Shown one piece after another: positions 1 to 7,349 of a stretch of 34,345 bases of DNA (within the stretch, counting starts at the first letter, position 1; each line of letters opens with the position of its first letter). The stretch is from Verrucomicrobiota bacterium. Its GTDB lineage: Bacteria > Verrucomicrobiota > Lentisphaeria > JABSQK01 > JAJFLO01. The translations under genes and the position numbers were made by a program. The stretch spans positions 1 through 34,345 of the forward strand of contig JAJFLO010000124.1 in assembly GCA_021772675.1 (NCBI GenBank). Reading direction: 5' to 3'. The notes below the pieces were generated by a model that saw only the letters and a program-made list of their open reading frames with translations, ran no database searches and had not been told where the DNA came from.

Positions 1-162
1 AGGTGCCATACACTCGCTGAAGCGTCGTTAAAACTTCCGCCTGAAGACGGGACTACGAACCTTACCCCGTCCGAGTTTTTCGTTGATTTGATTGTATAAG
101 CACTTGTATTTTAAGTTACAATTGATGTAAGACGAAAACCCCGGCAAAGCCGGTTAAGTTCA
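1..162 (+). repeat. Family D repeat, partial at window edge
   Basis: This stretch is nearly the reverse complement of the first half of the element at 26870-27165, including the module CTTCCGCCTGAAGACGGGAC and the end hairpin CCGGCAAAGCCGG. The left part lies outside the window. It stands head to tail with the next copy at 165-452. Non-coding. Confidence 0.75.
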
Positions 163-164
163 TA

Positions 165-452
165 GTATAGGTAGTGTATTCTAAGTTGTTGTTAAATGCT
201 GGAAAAGCACATATTCAGTAAAATCACTATCTTGGAAGAGGTTGAGTTTGTAGTACTGTCTTCAGGCGGAAGTGTTAGCGATGCTTCAGCGAGCGTGTAA
301 AAACACCGGATAGCTGAAGCTCTCCGAAAACTTCCGCTTAAAAGCGGGACTACGAACGAGCTGAAATTAAATTTATAACATAGGAGGTTGACCAGGAGGA
401 TTAATTTTGCCAATCTTAGCGGTAAAACCCCAGCGTAGCCGGTTAAGTTCAA
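165..452 (+). repeat. Family D repeat, full copy
   Basis: About 285 bp that match 23118-23403 almost base for base. The core is a long hairpin whose arms carry GTAGTCCCGTCTTCAGGCGG-like sequence on the left and CTTCCGCTTAAAAGCGGGAC on the right, with a second GCTTCAGCGA/TCGCTGAAGC pairing inside. The end is a CCGG...CCGG mini-hairpin followed by TTAAGTTC. An open frame on the minus strand is conserved between copies only because the DNA is a repeat. Confidence 0.8.
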
Positions 453-510
453 AATATGGGTAAAATAGACAAGTATTGATTCTAAAAACAGTACGTATGA
501 AAGAGTAAAT

Positions 511-726
511 ATGTCATCTCTATGTCAGTTATCGGTGAAAGTGTACCAGCAATTATCACATTAACAATGTACCACTATTAGCGAATATATTTTTACAACT
601 CACCTTCCGCAAAGTGTTGTAAAAAGGTTAATTGTGAAAATATATTCTACTCAACTTTGATCGAAAAAACGGCACACCAATTTCGATAATTAGGTGGTAC
701 ACTTTTTAGTGATAGGTGACATCTCT
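511..726. repeat. Palindromic element of about 215 bp
   Basis: The outer arms (about 511-553 and 685-726) are imperfect inverted repeats centred on AAGTGTACCA/TGGTACACTTT. Inside them, TTTTACAACTCAC (about 590) pairs with GTGTTGTAAAA (about 617), and GAATATATTTT pairs with AAAATATATTC. The nested design suggests a MITE-like element. No second copy was seen in this window. Confidence 0.5.
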
Positions 727-902
727 ATTTGATGTTTTGTCAAATCGTAGGTTTGACTCTAAAGTTTTTTCGGTTGACCGGCGTTGATATTTTCCTGTGT
801 TCCAAGTGTAAACAGGGTCGTCTATTCAAAGCAGCTGTGTTACATCCCGAATCAACAAGACAACTCGAATCACTTAAATTAGTTAAAACCCATCCACCAT
901 AG
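720..902 (+). pseudogene. Possible IS91-type transposase C-terminal remnant
   Basis: An open frame from 720 to the TAG at 900-902 reads in part LKFFRLTGVDIFLCSKCKQG. A 'LTG-D--xCPxCKxGxL' zinc-knuckle tail of this kind resembles the C-terminus of IS91-family (Y2 HUH) transposases. Only about 60 residues remain, no catalytic part is present, and the right arm of the palindrome at 511-726 touches its beginning. The assignment rests on recall of the family tail, so it is tentative. Confidence 0.25.
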
Positions 903-1198
903 CTATGAACCTGTTTGACAATAAACCCAATTCCCTCAGATCCAAGCCTATTTTTTTAAGCAGAACAGGACAGTGGACCGGTCTGTCTTTGTGCCGGAAA
1001 ATTGGCCAATTCGATCAAATCAGAAGCTGAAATCTAATCAAAAATGAACAAAAAACTCATAGAAGACCAACTGTTTTTCATGCTCGTTCAAAAAATCATC
1101 CATCAAACTACTTGTTCTGCCGACAAAAAAAACATACAATACCCATAGAGCCGATTATCAAGATTACTGCCAATACCGACATTCGGCTTAGTTCAACA

Positions 1199-1278
1199 GT
1201 ATTTTATCGATCATGCACTGGCATCCCTTTACTATTTTGTTTCAGCTCTCTTTGTCGGTGCACGATCGATAAAATACT
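1199..1278. repeat. Inverted repeat, 21-bp arms
   Basis: AGTATTTTATCGATC...GCAC at 1199-1219 is matched by its reverse complement at 1258-1278 with one mismatch, leaving a loop of about 38 bases. It is the first of three successive palindromes. Confidence 0.6.
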
Positions 1279-1282
1279 AATC

Positions 1283-1360
1283 ATTATGTGAAGTAAATTC
1301 TACGGTTCGCATATATATTACTACTCAATTTTCATCAGGTTATAGTTTACTTCACATAAT
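1283..1360. repeat. Inverted repeat, 15-bp perfect arms
   Basis: ATTATGTGAAGTAAA at 1283-1297 is the exact reverse complement of TTTACTTCACATAAT at 1346-1360. It lies between two other palindromes. Its function is unknown. Confidence 0.6.
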
Positions 1361-1379
1361 ACATTGCTACACATAACGC

Positions 1380-1405
1380 GGCTTATGTGGAGCTCCACAT
1401 AAGCC
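1380..1405. repeat. Perfect 26-bp palindrome
   Basis: The 26 bases are self-complementary without a spacer, centred on GGAGCTCC. Neither strand has a T-run after it, so it is not a standard terminator. It could be an operator for a dimeric protein or a remnant of a mobile element end. Confidence 0.55.
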
Positions 1406-1632
1406 AAGCTACTTTAGCCACATCCAAAGAATGAAGCCTCGTTCTATAAACAATGACTTTTACCTGATTTTGTGTTGTAAGTGGTGAACGCTCTCGGAAA
1501 GATGAAAAATAAAAACAGAATATTTCGAGGAGGAGAACGAAGACGCGGATGATTTTTGAGGTCACAAAACGTTAAAGAATGGGGGACACACACACAGTGC
1601 GCCCCCCGGTCACGTTTCGGTATCAACAGTAT
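1406..1632. other. Gene-free stretch, nothing recognised
   Basis: This covers the bases downstream of the 3' end of the secreted protein gene. A G/C-rich patch around 1583-1610 could pair weakly but has no clear U-tract. The short open frames here have no recognisable content. Confidence 0.4.
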
Positions 1633-4608
1633 TTACATCGGAGGTATAGTGAAAGTCTCGAATAGAAACTCTACTTCCCGCTCGGTTAACGCACGATTAT
1701 AGATACGAACATCATCCATAAAACCGTCCACATTTTTAAGGCTCGCTCTTTGACAAATGAGCAGTGAATTCGTACTAACTTTAATTGTGCCGGAATGTGC
1801 AAAAGAACCTGTCAATTGTCCGTCAATATATATATTCAGGGCAGCGCCATCAAAGGTGCCGACAAGATGGTACCATTGCCCCACCGTTATGGGGCTGGTC
1901 GATACAGCTGTAGTACGGCCATCATTTTGGATAGCAAATCTTGGTATACTGTCACTGATTCTTAGGAGGTAACCGCCGTTATCTAATTCCGAATTCCACC
2001 TTCCTTTGAAAACAGGAGTAGGGTCATCATCCAGACTATCTAAGTTAACCCATGCACTGACTGTGATTGCCTCGGTCGGCATGATAGTTGGATCGTGCAG
2101 TATTTCATTATACTGGTCGATACCATCAAGACTAACTGCCTGACCGTCGACGCCGCCGGTGAATCCAGGGTTATTGAAAGGGGTCCCATTATTTTTGTTT
2201 AGGGTTGAATCATTTGTATTATTTTCGAATTCATAGTGAGCGCCGAGCCCGAAATTCAGATCAATGTAAGTATCGTATAGAGCTTCTATTTCCTGGTCGG
2301 TCAACGTACGATCATAAATACGAACATCATCGATAAGACCATCCACTCTAAAGCCGTCAAACTTTTCACCAATACGCAGTGGTACTGTATGGCTTTTAAT
2401 TGTCCCTGGAAATGCAGTCATTCCTGTCAATTGGCTGTCAACATATATTTTCACATCTTCACTATCAAAGGTGCCGACCAGATGGTACCACTGACCAACC
2501 GTTATGTCGCTGGTAGATACTGCAGGATTTACGCCATTGTTTAGGATCGTAAATTTTGGTTTACCTGCAGCAATCCTTAAAAAGTAGCCAGCGTTGTCTA
2601 ACGAATCAGTCCACGCCTGCTTGGAAACAATAGTAGGGCTGTCTTCAAGATTATTTAACTTAACCCACGCACTGACAGTGACTGCTGCGGTCGGCATGAT
2701 ACTTGTATCGTGCGCTACTTCTATATAGTCTTCGATACCATCGAGACTAACTGCTTGACCTTGATCGTAGACACCGCCGTCGAATGCAACTCCGTTTTGA
2801 GGGACCCCATCATTTTCGTTACCACTCAAATCGTCAGCATTCCCTTCGAATGGATAATGGGCGACTAAACCTTGTTCCTCGACTGTGGTAACCTGATGGG
2901 TGGTCTGAGAACCGAATATGGCTCCACCTGAAAGGTTGTTGAGCGAGAGATTAATAGTTTCATTGTTGTCATCAACGGTGTCAGGAAGAATAAAAATATC
3001 CAGTGACTCACTGACCCCATCGAAGGCGCCTGAGGGAAACGTCAGTGTTGTTGGAATTGGCAAAGCGACATAATCGACTCCACTCGTCGCCACCCCTGTC
3101 ATATCGTCAATTACGTCAACGGTTACCGGATTCGAAATTCTGCCCCCACCTGGAAGGTTTAACTTAACGGAAACATTGTGCGTCAAAGGTCCCTCATTAG
3201 CCGTATCACTCGTTCCTGTTTCAAAGGATACCTCAGGAATATCATCGTCGATAATTGTCACAGTATGAACTGGTGTGGTACCTATAAGTGCATTCGTTGG
3301 TGTTCCCAAGGATATGATAATGGTTTCATTCGCCTCTAGAATTGTGTCATCCATAACTGTAATCGTAACATTACGTGATGTTACGCCCGGCAGGAATTCC
3401 ACAGTGTTGGGTGAAATTGTATAGTCAATTATATTAGTCGCTGATCCTCCCGAGATATTGATGGGTACTGTCACTGTCACATTCTGCGCATTTGACAATA
3501 CAACAGCGACCGTTTTAGGGGGATCTGATTCAAGTATTGACTGAGATGGGGCAGCAAAATCTACAAATACAGGCGGCTGAAAGCTAATCCACCATTCCAG
3601 TAACATACCATTGTCAGTACCGGACACTAGATCTTTTACCAACAAAGCCCATTGTCCATCTGCATCTTCCCCAGCGAAATCGGAAAGCACCATGCCTGCC
3701 GACGTAAAACTAGCTGAATAAGGTGCGTCACCACCCGTAATATTGGTTGACGATTCGTCATTGATCTCAGTACATCTAAAATTATTGCCGTCACTTCCAA
3801 TTGATGAAAACAAAACCTTGGAAGGACCATTGTTCTTACCTAAGGTAACCTCTAAATGGCCAACCTTTGTGTGGTCAATATTGAATCCGACATTAACATC
3901 ACCGATGATAAACCCTCTGTTCGCCGGCACAACGATTTCCGATCGGGCTCCTGGCGACCCCGGTCCGCCGATTTCTTTATCTACTTCTGAATCGCTTCGA
4001 CTTGACACCATCAAGACACCGTTAAATGACACACTGAAACACACCAATTGGCCTTGCCCGCTTCCCTGAAGATTATCCACCGTCAACCGCCAGGTTCCCT
4101 GAGCAGTAGTTAATGTATTGAATGCGTCCAGCGTCCGCTCCGGCATAAATGTTTCCCGATAAAAATTTGTGCCGGTTCTCAAATTTAGGGTCGCATCACT
4201 GTCAAATGTTGTTCCATGAAGACCATTCCCATTCCGCTCATCGAAAAGCTTTACCTTGATACCGGATTCAACATGTTCTATAAATACCGTAATGTGGCCG
4301 GTTGAGATGTTCTTGATCATAACAGTTACATCGACGTCGTCAACGTCAAAATTATTAGGGATAGTTATATCTGCGCTGACGGTGCCAGTCCCTGGATCCG
4401 GGATGTCGACAGCATCGCCGGAACGGTACAGATCCCACGAAAAGGGGGCTGCCAAGGTCGAGATCCCTGTCCCAAACTGGAAAACACTGAAACACCAAAT
4501 CCAAAATAGAACTTTAACATTGCAAACCCATCTTTGAGATTCCAAATTCCCTTTTCTGTAACTTTTGTATACAAAACCATACTCATTTGCGTAACTCATA
4601 CTTCTCAT
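1633..4608 (-). CDS. Secreted multidomain protein: two P-domains, two Calx-beta, two LamG-like
   Basis: 991 residues. After a long, basic N-terminal stretch a hydrophobic segment (about 32-53) ending in a 'TLAA-PF' site looks like a signal peptide, so export is likely. Two proprotein-convertase P-domain-like beta modules follow (about 60-195 and 215-345; typical 'GTWRLTVDN' and 'GQWALLVKD' strands), then two Calx-beta repeats (about 350-455 and 456-575; 'DDTILEANETIIISL' with an acidic calcium-type loop). Two concanavalin/LamG-3 modules complete it (about 585-785 and 790-985; 'GQWYHLVGTFD', 'DGLIDDVRIYDRTLT'). No peptidase or hydrolase catalytic domain and no C-terminal sorting domain is seen, so a surface adhesion or binding role is an inference. 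An AGGAG site 9 bases upstream supports the ATG at 4608. The two LamG modules are alike in DNA as well, pointing to internal duplication. Confidence 0.85.
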   Translation of the reverse strand: MRSMSYANEYGFVYKSYRKGNLESQRWVCNVKVLFWIWCFSVFQFGTGISTLAAPFSWDLYRSGDAVDIPDPGTGTVSADITIPNNFDVDDVDVTVMIKNISTGHITVFIEHVESGIKVKLFDERNGNGLHGTTFDSDATLNLRTGTNFYRETFMPERTLDAFNTLTTAQGTWRLTVDNLQGSGQGQLVCFSVSFNGVLMVSSRSDSEVDKEIGGPGSPGARSEIVVPANRGFIIGDVNVGFNIDHTKVGHLEVTLGKNNGPSKVLFSSIGSDGNNFRCTEINDESSTNITGGDAPYSASFTSAGMVLSDFAGEDADGQWALLVKDLVSGTDNGMLLEWWISFQPPVFVDFAAPSQSILESDPPKTVAVVLSNAQNVTVTVPINISGGSATNIIDYTISPNTVEFLPGVTSRNVTITVMDDTILEANETIIISLGTPTNALIGTTPVHTVTIIDDDIPEVSFETGTSDTANEGPLTHNVSVKLNLPGGGRISNPVTVDVIDDMTGVATSGVDYVALPIPTTLTFPSGAFDGVSESLDIFILPDTVDDNNETINLSLNNLSGGAIFGSQTTHQVTTVEEQGLVAHYPFEGNADDLSGNENDGVPQNGVAFDGGVYDQGQAVSLDGIEDYIEVAHDTSIMPTAAVTVSAWVKLNNLEDSPTIVSKQAWTDSLDNAGYFLRIAAGKPKFTILNNGVNPAVSTSDITVGQWYHLVGTFDSEDVKIYVDSQLTGMTAFPGTIKSHTVPLRIGEKFDGFRVDGLIDDVRIYDRTLTDQEIEALYDTYIDLNFGLGAHYEFENNTNDSTLNKNNGTPFNNPGFTGGVDGQAVSLDGIDQYNEILHDPTIMPTEAITVSAWVNLDSLDDDPTPVFKGRWNSELDNGGYLLRISDSIPRFAIQNDGRTTAVSTSPITVGQWYHLVGTFDGAALNIYIDGQLTGSFAHSGTIKVSTNSLLICQRASLKNVDGFMDDVRIYNRALTEREVEFLFETFTIPPM

Positions 4609-5553
4609 TGTAAATTACTCCTTTTCTAATAAATGTGAATCATTCATATATATTATTAAAACAGCTAATATGTTGGCACAACTCAAAGCCATTTGATCAG
4701 GTCTCTTTCTCGGTATTGTTTGTCGAAGCTCTCCTCCTTAGTTTTGTTGTTTGAATGTTAGATGGAAAAATCAGAAAAAAACGTTTTCCAGACTGATTTG
4801 ACCGTTGATCTGACCCACAATACGAAAAATCCATATTGATGTAGGTATATATTAGACGATAATCTTAAAGTTCGGTATCGGCTGATTCATTCTCATTTTG
4901 CGCTACCAACTAGATGGGTCTCATTTCTGTCAAAGTTAGAAATGCGATCAAAGAGAAATAATAATCAATGAGAAAACACCTTAATCAGAAAGGGGGGCAA
5001 TTCCCCGACCCTTGGGTCGTAGAAATCCTATTTTTTTGTATTTAGATACCTTGTGGGCTCGCCCCGAAGAGTTTCATTTTAGAGGTGTCTACGATACTCG
5101 ACTTCTAGAGAAATCGGGTTTTGAATTGCTGTACTGATTTTTTCCCCATAGTGTTATAGTACGTTAATGCGTTAAAACAGTCACATTGATTTCCCCTAAT
5201 GCGACATCGGTGAGTCATAGTCCTTACTTCTTGTGATTAGAGTAAATGAAGTTACTCTCTTTTTTCGTAAGGGTTTCCAGGTGAGGAGCCGATTTAATGC
5301 CAAAAAATAATTATAGTGACTTAAACAGTTATATATGAATAATCTATGAATTGCGGAAATGTTTTTATTATCCGAATTGTCAGGAATCAAAGAAATAGAA
5401 TTCTGGATTTGGCGTTTTTTGTAATGGTTTACTGACAAAGCGCTCTTTTAGGAGAGGAGCGCCAAAGTGCGTTAAGCGCATGATCTAAGCAGGCTTAATA
5501 AGGATAAAAGAAGCAGGATTTGTGTTGTCAGAAATCGATTACAATGTAAGTGA
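4609..5553. other. 945-bp gene-free region with one shared repeat
   Basis: No convincing gene. It contains a copy of a repeat also present near 33 kb (5030-5080) and a GC-rich hairpin near 5440-5463 (GCGCTC...GAGCGC) that is downstream of the regulator on the minus strand and followed by TTTGT, a weak terminator candidate. The upstream control region of the secreted protein gene should lie around 4609-4850. Confidence 0.4.
5030..5080 (-). repeat. Dispersed repeat, pair of 32996-33048
   Basis: The reverse complement of this stretch shares GAAACTC..., the GCAAGCCCAC/GCGAGCCCAC core and GAGGTATCTAAAT with 32996-33048. At the second site it lies inside a large nested palindrome. Confidence 0.55.
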
Positions 5554-6114
5554 TTACTGACACTCTTTGCGAATTTGCCTTAAATCCAGTTTGTATTCCT
5601 CGGCCAACTGGTATAAACGACTGTGGTTGACATCAACCGTCTGCGCGGCTTTACTAACATTTCCTCCACTCTTTGTCAACCAGTTTATCAATGCTTTACG
5701 TACAATAGGGATCGCAACCCTATTTTTTTCCCTGGTTAGGTGATGACCCAATTCCTGATATGTTTGCGGACAATGATGAGCGTCGATATTGCTATTGTCT
5801 CGGCTAAACTCATTCTTATTGTTAAGGGATAGTTCACTGGGTTGGATGATCGGTCCTTTACTCTTGATCAATGCATGTTCGATAATGTTTTTCAGTTCAC
5901 GGATATTACCGGGAAATGAATATGCCGATAGCGCGGCATGTGCGGCGGAATTCAGGACAGGGCATTTTCGCCCCATTTCTTTAGCAAAGAGATCAAGGAA
6001 GTGGTTCGCTATCAGCGAAATATCGCCGGAGCGTTCCCTGAGCGGGGGGACTTCAACGGGAAAGCAGGCTATCCGATAGTATAAATCTTCTCGAAATGAG
6101 CCTTCGATAATCAT
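5554..6114 (-). CDS. C-terminal part of frameshifted sigma-54-type response regulator
   Basis: This frame holds the rest of an AAA+ sigma-54 activator domain ('FREDLYYRIACFPVEVPPLR', the sensor region, then 'YSFPGNIRELKNIIEHA') and a Fis-type HTH_8 DNA-binding domain near the end ('NVSKAAQTVDVNHSRLYQLA'). It continues the protein at 6053-7126 in another frame; the two join at an A8 run (T8 at 6114-6121 on the plus strand). The ATG at 6114 lies inside that run with no ribosome site, and the fragment lacks the Walker motifs, so independent function is unlikely. If joined, the protein would be about 524 residues, a normal length for this class. Confidence 0.8.
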   Translation of the reverse strand: MIIEGSFREDLYYRIACFPVEVPPLRERSGDISLIANHFLDLFAKEMGRKCPVLNSAAHAALSAYSFPGNIRELKNIIEHALIKSKGPIIQPSELSLNNKNEFSRDNSNIDAHHCPQTYQELGHHLTREKNRVAIPIVRKALINWLTKSGGNVSKAAQTVDVNHSRLYQLAEEYKLDLRQIRKECQ

Positions 6115-7126
6115 TTTTTTTAAGATTGGCGTTTGTTGCCGACAGAACTCTGACGTCTATTGATTTTTCTTGAGAATCACCTATCGGGGTAATATAACCT
6201 TCTTCAAGAACACGCAGAAGTTTAGCCTGGAGCGCGAGGGGCATATCGCCAATTTCGTCAAGAAATAAGGACCCTCCGTTTGCCAGCTCAAAGTATCCTT
6301 GCTGGTTCGTATTAGAACCCGTAAAGGCGCCGCGCACATGCCCGAAGAAAAGAGATTCGGCCAGGTCTTTGGGGATGGCCGAACAGTTTACCGGAATGAA
6401 TGGGGCATTACGTCTTCGTCCGCCATAGTGGATGGCTCGTGCAATCAATTCTTTTCCGGTCCCGCTTTCACCAGAAATCAACACACTCGTATTTATGCCC
6501 TGAAGGTTTCGCACTTCAGCCATTATTTGCCCGATCGCCGCGCTGTGGGAAATAAAATCGTCTATCTTCCAGAGTTTCGCTTCGTTTCGTGTCAGTACTT
6601 TAATGGTCGCCCTTGCCTGATTGCGCTCATTCTCGGCTCGCTCGCGCTTTTCGGATGCAACTTGATAGTTTTCGTTGGCAATTCTCAACTCTTCTGCCTG
6701 TATCTGCAACGTTTCAGACTTTTGGGTCAGTTGTTGTGTCAATGAACTGATTTTTAGGTGGTTTTTTACGCGAGCCATGACCACTTCGTTGCGGCAGGGG
6801 CGAGTAATAAAGTCCACGGCGCCCTCCTTAAATCCATGAACGATTCCCGTCGCCTCATCGTCGCTTGAGGTTATAAAAATCACGGGGATATGTTGCGTCG
6901 TCGGATGTTCTTTGATTATGCGACAAACCTCATACCCATCCATCTCGACGGTGAGTCGAATGTCGAGCAGAACAAGATCGGGGGCTTTGGTCTTGGCTAT
7001 CTTAATCGCATCGACGCCATTGTTCGCGAGGAAGATTTGATAGTTCGACTCTTTCAATATCTTTCGTAAAATCCGTCTATTGCTTTGCTTGTCGTCAACA
7101 ATCAGAATTTTTTCGCTTTTTTTCAT
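6053..7126 (-). CDS. NtrC-type response regulator, REC and most of AAA+ domain (frameshifted)
   Basis: The receiver domain (about 5-125) has acidic 'VDD' near residue 11 and the phospho-acceptor Asp55 in 'LVLLDIRL'; the usual lysine of the 'KP' motif is Arg109 ('ITRPC'). A coiled coil follows (about 128-180), then the sigma-54 AAA+ domain with Walker A GESGTGKE (219-226), GAFTGS (266-271, GAFTGA in most members) and Walker B 'SLFLDEIGD' (286-294). After Lys337 the frame runs out into unrelated residues, and the expected continuation is in the other frame from 6114. Role by family: phosphorylation-controlled activator of sigma-54 promoters. The kinase gene just upstream in transcription order is the obvious partner. 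AGGAAATCC precedes the ATG. Confidence 0.85.
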   Translation of the reverse strand: MKKSEKILIVDDKQSNRRILRKILKESNYQIFLANNGVDAIKIAKTKAPDLVLLDIRLTVEMDGYEVCRIIKEHPTTQHIPVIFITSSDDEATGIVHGFKEGAVDFITRPCRNEVVMARVKNHLKISSLTQQLTQKSETLQIQAEELRIANENYQVASEKRERAENERNQARATIKVLTRNEAKLWKIDDFISHSAAIGQIMAEVRNLQGINTSVLISGESGTGKELIARAIHYGGRRRNAPFIPVNCSAIPKDLAESLFFGHVRGAFTGSNTNQQGYFELANGGSLFLDEIGDMPLALQAKLLRVLEEGYITPIGDSQEKSIDVRVLSATNANLKKNDYRRLISRRFILSDSLLSR

Positions 7127-7169
7127 CGTTAGGATTTCCTAAATTTTATTGTCGTATTCGTCGTTCTTA

Positions 7170-7349
7170 GGAATGAGAATTAAATAACTTCCTAATTTGA
7201 AGTGTGTATTTTGTATTAGGTTTTGCCGAAACAATAGAGCAAAATCGCAGTAATAGTATGCCTATTTCGAGGGCTTTTGAGATTGAGTTTCGACGAAAGA
7301 TGACATGAAAGATATGTTTAAAATTAGGAAGTTATTTCATTCTCATTCC
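7170..7349. mobile_element. MITE-like insertion between kinase and regulator
   Basis: 29-bp terminal inverted repeats (7170-7198 and 7321-7349; starting GGAATGAGAAT, one mismatch) are flanked by direct TTA trinucleotides (7167-7169 and 7350-7352). The 180-bp unit has no ORF. It supplies the present stop codon of the kinase at 7343-7345. Removing the unit and one TTA leaves a kinase frame that reads eight or nine residues further (KNDEYDNKI) to a TAG ending 12 bases before the regulator's ATG. Confidence 0.75.

Noticed and set aside
192-452. Open frame of 86 codons on the minus strand, also conserved at 23033-23368
   Set aside because: The frame lies wholly in family D repeat DNA (and, at the second site, runs into A); similarity follows from the DNA repeat, there is no ribosome site and no domain.
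1380-1405. Perfect palindrome as a rho-independent terminator of the secreted protein gene
   Set aside because: It lies more than 220 bp beyond the stop and has no T-run on the relevant strand.
3743-4069. 108-codon plus-strand frame and other frames inside 1633-4608 and 7343-13198
   Set aside because: Shadows of the strongly supported minus-strand genes.
4674-4689. TGGCAC followed by GC-like bases as a sigma-54 promoter upstream of the secreted protein gene
   Set aside because: The -12 part (TTGCA at correct spacing) is missing and the orientation is opposite to the gene.
5196-5438. 80-codon minus-strand frame downstream of the regulator
   Set aside because: No ribosome site, no recognisable domain, AT-rich random-looking residues.
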